A DNA stretch of 64,000 bases from Aralia elata. Its lineage: Eukaryota > Streptophyta > Magnoliopsida > Apiales > Araliaceae. Within the stretch, counting starts at the first letter, position 1. Every line of letters starts with the position of its first letter. This document shows, one piece after another, positions 55,596-64,000 of the stretch. Where the stretch lies: contig JAVJAP010000212.1 of the NCBI GenBank assembly GCA_034770075.1, positions 62,001 to 126,000 on the forward strand. Reading direction: 5' to 3'. The notes under the pieces were generated by a model. The model was not told the DNA's origin. It searched no databases and saw nothing but the letters and a program-made list of their open reading frames with translations. The position numbers and the translations under genes were made by a program.

Positions 55596-58500
55596 TATGA
55601 CGCCCCCAAATTCTGACGTCACTGTCTCGAATTTGGTTCATCACGTTCTAACTCAATGGCGACATAAAACTAATACATCGGAAATGATAGAATAAATTAC
55701 ATTGATTTAATATAATTATTCTCGTCCCAAGGTCTCGCAACCGTTACTACAAATACTATCCAAGAGTCTTGATTCAAACTAAAACATAGTACTAATACAT
55801 AATCCATGCCTAAGCTTATTATATAACCGAATTAAAAAACTTAAAGTAACATAGTAAATAATCTTCTCCTTAAGGAAGAACAAAGCTACTCCGTAGTTTT
55901 GCCATTTCCCTTATCCTTGCCTGAAGGTTCACCTCGCTCTGCCTTCACTGAAAGGTTTAAAGAAAGCAAGAATGAGCAACGAATTTGCCCAGCAAGTGAT
56001 ATAATAACAAGGTAATCAATTATAAAATTTGAAGTCTCGAGGATACAAGGGATAGTTCAAGAATATTATGAAATATTAATTATTTTGAATAGAGTTGCTA
56101 TGGGCAGAAAATATCAATAAGATTCAAGGTATAATTCTTTCAAAGTTTGAGGTGATGAACACTGAGTAGCCACTAAGGACTAAGAACTCCTGCTAGAATT
56201 AACAGTTATTATACTGAAAATCCAATAAAACAAGTACACAGGTGATTAGCATATAGTACTCCATGTTATGCATAACTTTCACATGCTTATAAGTGCACAC
56301 GTCGGTTCCCCGACAATATAATTTCCCCTTTAATGAGGGTTGTTCATCTCAGTAGATAAGAGTCCGCACCAAGATAATTGGCTTGGCTAGCTTTTAAATA
56401 CATGCATATAGGTCCAGCCGAAACAATGACGTAGACAACTTTACCAACATACACAAGGACATATTGAATCCAACATTTGCAATAAGGTTCAAGGGATATT
56501 AATCTCAAACCAACTTCAGAATATGAATGACAATTTATAAAGCATAAAAGTCATTCTCATCAGCATATACTTGTACGATAAATGAATGTACAAGTTTAAG
56601 AACTTGCTCAATAAAAAGAGAGGTTCGAGTACTTGCCTTTAGCGTAGTCTACGAATTTAAAGCTTAATGACACGTTGCAATCCTATTGTATAATAGTTAT
56701 ATATGAGAATTCCATTAGTCATACAAGTTCATAATTCAAATAATTCCACATTAGGACTCTACACATATACACACAAGTATAACACATTTTCAGTCCCATC
56801 TTAGACGTTAATCCTAACCATAGGCCAACACATCACGTTGTTTGAAATCGTTATCGATCTCGCTTTGAAACTCATTTAGAAAACTCGTAAACACTTTTAA
56901 ATCTTAGTTCTATATAGTCTTAACATGGTCACATAATAGAAGTCTCATTTTAATCATGTACTAAAGCTTAATGCACGCATACTTCACTTTCAGTTTAGCA
57001 ATAAAATAGTCAGAAAGTACTGCAGGACTGCGCGGTCGCGCTGGAATATAACTAGGGAGCGGCGCGGCCGTGCTGCTCCCTGTTAGCTCCAGTGCAGGCT
57101 TGTCTCCTGTATGGTCTTAGCTTAACTTTTATCATACAATGCTACTGATACCTAACACACATACACGTCAGAAGGTATAACTTCAGTTGAATATCTATCA
57201 TGCTTGTCCTAAGCCATTTCCAAACATTTCATTCCATTTGAACTTTGTAAAGTAACATGCTTAACATGTGTATTTCATAAAGGCGAGTTATGACGATTAA
57301 TATATCACTCGATGTTGCTAGGCAAACTATAACATGCATGCTCGTACATATATTACGTTCACACGGTTAGCGTAGTTCATCGCTTGAAAACTTGTTTTAA
57401 AGCATACTTGCAATTATGAGAACATGCTTAATCACACCAATGAGCATAATGATCATGTCTAGAGGCATATGAAGTCCTATTATACATGCTTGTAAGCTCA
57501 GAACATCAAAGATACAAAGTTCGTTAAGTTTCACTTCCAACACTTCAAGTTTTCCTTTAGAAAGTCGTTAGAACCAAGCTAACACAACTCATATCATGCA
57601 AGAGGGCTTTGGATGATATGTGATACTCATTTACATCCTTATATAAGTTACTTACGTATGCTCATGAAATCAGAATACACATAAGGTTGTTTTCAACAAT
57701 GTTGGTCTTATAAGTTTTCATGTAAAACTCACACTAACGCAACTAAAGGGAATGTTGTCGAATGTTGAAATCCTATATTAGTAAATTAGAGCTATTAATG
57801 ATCAAAATCAAAGCAATCAAGCTTGCTCAACATATCAAAACTAACAAAAAGTGGAGTTTCCTTCTGGTGTACGGCGCGGCCACGCCTGGTTTTACCTGGA
57901 GAGTAGCGCGGCCGCACTGCTCCTTGGCAGAACCAGGGAACTCCCTATATCGGCAAAATTTCCAAAATCAATCTCGAAAATCATATCCACATGCTACTCA
58001 AACAACCACATTCCATCTATATCATGTACATAAGCTTAGTTTAACATCATGGCATCAATTACTAACCAACTAACAAGAGATTCATGGCAATTTCCTAAGG
58101 ATTGAACTTAAGAAATTAAGAACACAGTTAAATGGAGTTTTACCTCTTGAAGCTAATTTAATTCTCTGATGCTATCAACTGATACCTACCTTACTCACTC
58201 TCCAATGGAACTCAACTCAGATTTCTAGCAACCAAAATGAAAAAGAGAAAGCCTAAATTTATAGAGCTTCTTTTGTCCAAAATTAGATTTTGCCCATTGA
58301 TTCAAACCAATGGAAGAAGGAAGAAGATGAAGGTCAGTGAGAAGTTGGTAGTTTACTATTTGAACCACTTCCCCTTTCATCATGAATCTGAGGTTTGTAT
58401 GGCTGATTTTGAGGAGAAGGGAGAAGGGCTAGGCTTGTAGTGTTTTGGTGTTTCACGTGAATGAGAATTTGGGCAAGAAGGTGACACTCCTTTTGGGACA

Positions 58501-59088
58501 CAAGAACTCAGACATTGCAATTGAGACTATTAATATACTTGGGTGCTATTGTACACTTAGGTTATATCCCACTTAGGTTAAAATGTGCATTTATTAGAGT
58601 GAAATCTAATTACATATTAATACACAGTTAATCAATATTTATTATTATTATTTCATTATTCCATAACACATACTATTATTTCAATAAACATTTAAGTATT
58701 GAAATAATTATTATCTAACAATTATTAATTCACTTCAATTATTATCTCATGTAATTAAGATGCACAGTTAATAGTCTACATCACACGTCAATATGTCAGA
58801 TAGGATGTTCATATAATTTAAATGTCACACATCTCTTTTATATTATTAAATGAATGGAAAAACTTTATTATAATTAATATACATCTCATCATGCGGTTAC
58901 GCCTCAAGTAGCATGTCATATAACACTTAAATAATTTAATAGAGATTATTAGTCACACAATAATTAATTAACTAAGATAGCATTAATAAATTCTTTTCTT
59001 ATTAAATCACTACTTGATAATTAAAACAAGAATCACTTTATCACATCACTACCAACAAGAACATATCATGTATACTCGTATTCGAATA
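55596..59088 (-). mobile_element. 5' LTR of the minus-strand gypsy, start not in window
   Basis: On the minus strand it ends TTTGGGGGCGTCATA (terminal CA changed to TA), followed by PBS and the extra ORF. At least 3.5 kb; its start is displaced by the copia LTR at 59089. It shares with the solo LTR at 59987 the GCGGCCGC palindromes and the end region (TTGCTGGGC, GCTCATTCTTGC, GTAAGG-like blocks). No protein-coding gene; 57762-58440 ORFs are short and unsupported. Confidence 0.8.
57021..57923. repeat. GC-rich palindromes, GCGGCCGC-centred
   Basis: 57021-57043 (TGCAGGACTGCGCGGTCGCG-like), 57055-57080 (outer arms GGGAGC and GCTCCC), 57871-57889 (GGCGCGGCCACGCC) and 57898-57923 (GGAG-loop-CTCC around GCGCGGCCGC). 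Two pairs about 830 bases apart, the arrangement also seen at 61323-61378 and 61851-61905. Confidence 0.8.
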
Positions 59089-59986
59089 TGTTAGGTTTGT
59101 ATATAACGCAAGCATGCAATAAAATTACATAAATAGGGCGGAAGCGTGATAAAACAGATTTTAAAATTTTAATACAAACCATCACCATGATCTATCCTTG
59201 TGTTCAATTATCAACTAAACGAAAGAGAAAGAGAATAAGAATTATACCCTCGTAGATCAAAGCTTCCTCGGGTACAAGTTCAACTCCTAGTCCTTCGTGT
59301 TCTCCTCGAATTCCACCGATGAGATTCCTTCCTTTGATCAACGTTAGCCACCCAAGTGTTTGGCCTCTAGAGGTGATCTACCAAGGAAGAAAAGGTATTC
59401 AAGAAGTTGGGTGTTGGCAAAACCCTAGTTTCTATCTCTATAGAAATTGCTAGTACTCTCCACAACTAATGCAAGAGTGTGTAACCCTAATCTATGATAA
59501 GACTCCTCTTATTTATAGATGTAGGAATAACCCTTCCCTAAACTATTTAGGATTAGAATTTCTATTATAATTAATCTCCTTTAATTAATTATGCTCCTAA
59601 TCCAATTAGGAATTCATGTGAGAGTACTTCTATTAATGAATTCTCAATCCCTATTAGGAATTAAATAATAGTAATGGTAATAATAATAATAAGACTTCTC
59701 TTATTAATTTATATTTAATATTTTCAAAATATTAAATAATAAATATTAAGCTATTTAATTTATTCTATCTCCATAGATTAAATTAAATACACCAAACTTA
59801 TTATTACAATTATGCCATTTACTTCTTAAATAAATATTTTTCTTTTGCGGTGTGACCCTTTAGGTTCTCCATATTAAACCGGTTGTGAATAAATCAATTA
59901 GAACAATTCTAATCTTATTTAAATATATAAATTAAACTATTTAATTCATTTAAATAGATAATATTTATTCTACAATAAAGGTAAAC

Positions 59987-62900
59987 TGTAATAACCGTGA
60001 TCACTATGTAATTTAATGGAATTAATAAATTGAATTTATGTGAATCTCTTGAGTGATTTTAATAAATATATGTGTATGTGTTATATATATATATTTAATT
60101 GAATTACGTGATGAGATGTATTTAAATAGTTGGTTTGGATTATTTTAACTATGTAGTTAACAAATTTATTAAATGCAAGAAATGGAGTTAAAACTCAAAT
60201 TTGAGTTCGGAGTGGAAACTGAAAATGCGGATGTATATTTGAGTCTGGAACATCGAAATTAGTCAAATATGTCAGGGTTGACTTTTTGGTTAAAGTCAAC
60301 CGGTTGATTTTTTCGGATAAAAAGTCAAACTCGTGTACGAGGATGATTTTGACCAAATGAATATCTCCACGACGTTCGGAACGTCGATTTTTGTAGGAAT
60401 CGATATTAGTATCAAAAATATTGAATTTCGGAGGGCAAAATGGTCAAATGATTTATTTAATTGATTAAATGATTAGAATAATTATTTAAAGGAAATAAAA
60501 ATGCATCAACTAACTTGGTCTGACACACATGACTGTTAAATTGGGACAATTGGAGAAGGAACGTGTTTACAAGAATTGAAAATGAGGGAGTTACATTTTT
60601 CCATTAACCCAAAACTCTTCCTTTTCCCAACTTCTTTTTCTTTAATTATTGCAATAGACTCATGGGAGATTTCAAGAGGGCTTTAACTGATGAATTAGAA
60701 GTTAAGATCATGAAGGAAGCCAAGAATTATATATATACTCTCTACCCAGATCACTTTCTTCTTTGGCTAAACATATTCTACCCAAGAGAGAGGAAATTGT
60801 GCGTAAAATTGAGAACTTGAAGTGTTTTTGGAGTCACAGAGGATCAAGTGAGCAAGGAAGAGGGATTAAAGAGTCGGATTCAGGAAGAAATTACATCCAA
60901 GAGGTAATATATAAACCTTTTTCATGTTCATATTATAGAAGAAGCATGTTTAAAGTGGACATTTATTTGTTTGGGTTGTAGATTATTGTGATATTGGTTA
61001 ATTGATAATCATATATTTGTTTGGATCGTAAGTTCTGGATTTAAATATAATTCATATGCTTTGAATTAAGTCGAGTAATGCTAAACATATTTCATGTTTG
61101 TTAATTTGCTTAAATGAGATTAAATTGTTTAAAAAGTAATAATTTTGATTTTAGAGGTTCTAAGTTTGCTAATAGAGTTGTTGGTGCTTTTAGAATAGTT
61201 AAGTATATAAGTTATGTTGTTTTGGTTGAGTTTAAAATATCTGCATGTGTCCAAATTACGACTGCATAGGTTTTTAGTAGTTTGGTTCGCAGCAGCAGCA
61301 GCCTGCATCACCTATGTCTGCATACCAGCGCGGTCGTGCTGGTACTAAGGCTAAACAGGGTGCGGCCGCGCCTGCACCAGAACTGAACTGATGTTTTTTT
61401 TTTTTATTTATCTGTTCAACCCTGGAACCCAACCTAACCTTGTATAATGAGCATGAAGAAGCCTTAAACAGGTTTTAAGAGGTATCATGAGTATGTTATC
61501 ACAAAGTTGATTTGTAAACTATTATTTGATAGATATTTTGTTTAAGGAAAAGCTATCTTGAATTGATGAAATGACGTAAATATGTTTTAGTAACATTTGA
61601 GCATGCGTATCAGAACCTATGTAGCTATAATATGAGGGTCAAAGATGATCATGGCTAGTCTTTAAGGAAAAGAGCTATTAAGCTTGTTTTTGAAAAGAAA
61701 TTTCAAAATGATATATTAAATATTGAATGCATGGGCCTAACTGAGTTTTAAATCTTAAGAATAATGTGTATATTTGTTATTTGTTGTATACTAAGACCCC
61801 AACATCCTAGAAAGAGAGCTGTGCATTGAAAGCTCAGTTCTGGGCCTGGATGGGAGTAGCGCGGCCGCGCCACTCCCAGGTATAAAAGCAGCGCGGCTGC
61901 GCCGTAATGCAGAGTTGCCATAAGGTTCTGTTTGTAAACTGAAGCTTGGTACATATGTACTATGTTCTTATAAGCTTTACTATGTGTCAACTGGAATGTT
62001 TGTACTATCTATGTATATAATGGCTATATAGTACTAAGATTTCAAAAGGTTTAAATGAGATTTATAAATGAAACTTTTGGAGTAAAAACAAAAGCAACAA
62101 TTTGTGATATATGATTATGTGCTTTAAATGTATATTTGGTTAAATATATGTTGTAATACATATCTATAAACATGAAACAATTGCATTAGGTATGAGAATC
62201 TGTTAATGAGAATGAGTGACTAATGAATATCTATCTATATATATATATATACACATATATATAGGGTATTTGAAGTAAAGTTAAGCAATAAACGTAAACT
62301 ACGCGAAAGGAAAGTATCTTATCTCTATGACCTTTACTTCGATGAAAGCAAATTCCCGAACTTCACTCCTTTATTGTGCAAGTTATACCTCATTCAAGTT
62401 TACATATTGTTCAAGTTCAATTGATGATATCTCAATTCCAGTTAAGAACTGATTCTTTTTGAATGCATTTTAGCCTTTTGTTTCTCCTAGTTATTATTAA
62501 TGCTAAACTACTTTATTATTTGAACAATTCAAATTCATTGTAGCAATTAAAGTTTACCAATCCAAATTGCTTTGGTGCGGTCTTGCTTGGATACTAAGAT
62601 GAACAACCCGAATAACGGGGCAAACTGATGTCGGGCATATAGTCCCATTTACGCTTATGCGTTTAAATTTCATACTTATGCACAATGTAGGGTACGAAAA
62701 GCTGATCACCTGGAGTACTTGCGGAGAATGTTTTACAGTCTATTTGATTGTCAAAACTTCTGATGGTTTTCGATGAATTTAAACAATGTTCAGGGTTCTT
62801 ATACCCCATAGTATGCTGTTGAAAATTCTAGAACTCTTGTCTTTGACATTTGACACTATTTCTTGAATATCCTTTCGATTATGGAGAAATGTTAAAACAG

Positions 62901-63273
62901 ATGATTTTACCCTTGATGTTTATTATCATATTATGTTATATACTTGCTGGGCTATTTGTGCTCATTCTTGCTTAAACATTTCAGTTAAGGGTGAGAAGGC
63001 AGAGGGCTCGGGCAAGGATAAGGGAAAAGCAAAGATGAAGAATTGAAAGTTTATTTTTGTAATAGTTTAAGATTTTCTCATTGATGTATTGTAGCGATAA
63101 ACGCTAAGTTTAAGTTTAAGGTTATTTAAGGTTATGAAAACCTGGGATTTTATTCGAATACTATTGTAATCATTATTATTATTTATGAAGTTTATTTAGT
63201 TAGATGATGTGTATGATGTATCGTGAGCACCATATCCTGTATTTGATGTTACACGGATTTGGGGGGCGTCACA
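59987..63273 (+). mobile_element. gypsy solo LTR (3.3 kb)
   Basis: 3287 bp, TGTAATAACCGTG to GGGGGGCGTCACA, flanked by TAAAC at 59982-59986 and 63274-63278. No PBS, PPT or coding sequence. Same family as the truncated LTR at 2395-4338 and related to the LTR at 55596-59088. A TATATATATA stretch at 60727-60737 may be its TATA box. Microsatellites: (TA)n near 60084 and 62237. Confidence 0.92.
61323..61905. repeat. GC-rich palindromes, GCGGCCGC-centred (solo LTR)
   Basis: 61323-61344 TACCAG-loop-CTGGTA; 61359-61378 GGTGC-loop-GCACC; 61851-61878 TGGGAGT-loop-ACTCCCA around GCGCGGCCGCGCC; about 61888-61905 GCAGCGCGGCTGCGCC. The outer arms differ completely between units yet pair within each. A run of GCAGCA precedes the first unit (61291). 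Confidence 0.82.
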
Positions 63274-64000
63274 TAAACCCCCTTAGCGATCAACGACTTT
63301 CCAGATAATATAGATTTAAACATTAATCACAAAAGAACCTTTCAGTGCATAGTTACTGTACAATTCAATCCTTCTACCATACAATGTCCCAATTAAATAT
63401 AAGATATGGAATTACTATCAAGTTTTATTTTATTTAATTATATGTATTTCGATTCTCAAATGCACAACTCTAAATAATGCAAGTTAGAAACTCCTTTCTA
63501 ATTTCATTCTGCCTTGGCCAAGGACTACTGAGTTGTCATTTATCGAATCACATAGGACATTCACATCTTTTACTAGACGTGGTAGATTTTTTGTTGATCA
63601 TTCACCTATCTCCATGCAGAACTTATTATACCCAATCATACCCTTTGATATACCCCAAAGGTCTTAAGGGACATGTCAAAGTATAACTCATCATACACAA
63701 GATACTATGATGATCTCAAGTCCAAGGATCACTTGTACTACTATCACTAGAGGAATTCCTATTGATAGGCGAGTAAAACTCCATTAGGTATTCCTTAGCG
63801 AGCCACGTTCAGTGAACTTATTCTCCAATAAGCACCTACATACTTGTTTTAGTGTCTCCACATAAATGATTATGAGATCAATCATCCTCTTCCTAAGAGC
63901 AAGCAACGTATGTACTAATCTATCCAGATTCACTAATCCCCTTTTTAGTAATCTAACGATTAGGAACGATCTTAGTTTGTGAGCTATCTAGAATTTAGAT

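Larger units (their letters stand above)
59089..64000 (-). mobile_element. copia LTR (inverted), runs out of the window
   Basis: On + it starts TGTTAGGTTTGTATA, the complement of the copia LTR end, and follows that LTR backwards to about 190 bases short of its start at the window edge. It is interrupted by the gypsy solo LTR 59987-63273. Left flank GAATA (59084-59088) is the candidate target duplication. It could be a solo LTR or the 3' LTR of a minus-strand copia element continuing to the right; the window cannot decide. Confidence 0.88.

Noticed and set aside
57762..58440. ORFs of 60-103 codons near the minus-strand gypsy LTR
   Set aside because: Inside the LTR, no homology I recognise, broken by palindromes.
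60763..60981. 72-codon ORF in the 3.3-kb solo LTR
   Set aside because: A similar stretch is antisense at 3473-3691, but this is the same LTR family; it falls at the start of the presumed transcript and has no domain.
1..64000. A host gene or a biosynthetic or defence gene cluster
   Set aside because: Every frame longer than about 150 codons is retrotransposon gag, pol, env-position ORF or the extra upstream ORF.

Overview
This window looks like heterochromatic or intergenic DNA from a flowering plant, probably a dicot. It is AT-rich and built almost entirely of LTR retrotransposons inserted into one another. I see no host protein gene, rRNA or tRNA. The evidence is the family content (Ty1/copia; Ty3/gypsy of Athila, Tat/Ogre and chromodomain-bearing Tekay/Del type), initiator-Met and TGGCGCC-type primer-binding sites, and several long LTRs ending in GGGGGYGTYACA. 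Five-base target-site duplications (TSDs) fix most insertion borders.

Layout. 1-444: end of an Athila-type LTR (+). 450-2394: 3' end of a copia element (RNase H tail plus LTR). 2395-4338: truncated minus-strand gypsy LTR. 4354-7045 plus 23506-24040: one minus-strand gypsy LTR, split by an Athila-like element at 7046-23505 (minus; TSD ATTGG). That element has complete LTRs, PBS, PPT, a seven-stop gag-pol and an env-position ORF. It has itself received two solo LTRs: Tat-type 7987-10010 (TSD GCCTC) and gypsy 12942-15826 (TSD CAAAC). 24041-26133: truncated minus-strand gypsy LTR. 26134-29989: decayed Tat-lineage gag-protease remnant (+). 29990-about 33600: gypsy element without coding capacity (+). 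About 33601-34743 and 55079-59088: a minus-strand gypsy (gag start, an extra upstream ORF, PBS, 5' LTR), split by a copia element at 34749-55073 (TSD TGCCT). The copia element is in turn split in its pol by a chromovirus at 41608-52737 (TSD TCTAC). 59089-64000: a minus-strand copia LTR running out of the window and holding a 3.3-kb gypsy solo LTR at 59987-63273 (TSD TAAAC).

The complete elements share one plan: LTR, PBS, gag-pol in one frame, PPT, LTR. All are broken by stops, and most of those stops are explained by C-to-T or G-to-A change, as expected from deamination of methylated cytosine. Nesting gives a relative chronology with up to four levels.

Most unusual signals. (1) Most LTR or leader families here carry their own set of short, repeated, hairpin-capable palindromes, several of them GC-rich islands in AT-rich DNA, with arms that differ between units but still pair. 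(2) An extra acidic/coiled-coil ORF lies between PBS and gag in two different gypsy elements; both it and gag are preceded by a splice-acceptor-like sequence. (3) Four copies of a TTGTG-loop-CACAA-type motif occur in the copia leader. All borders and similarities were read by eye from the sequence; no alignment or database search was run.
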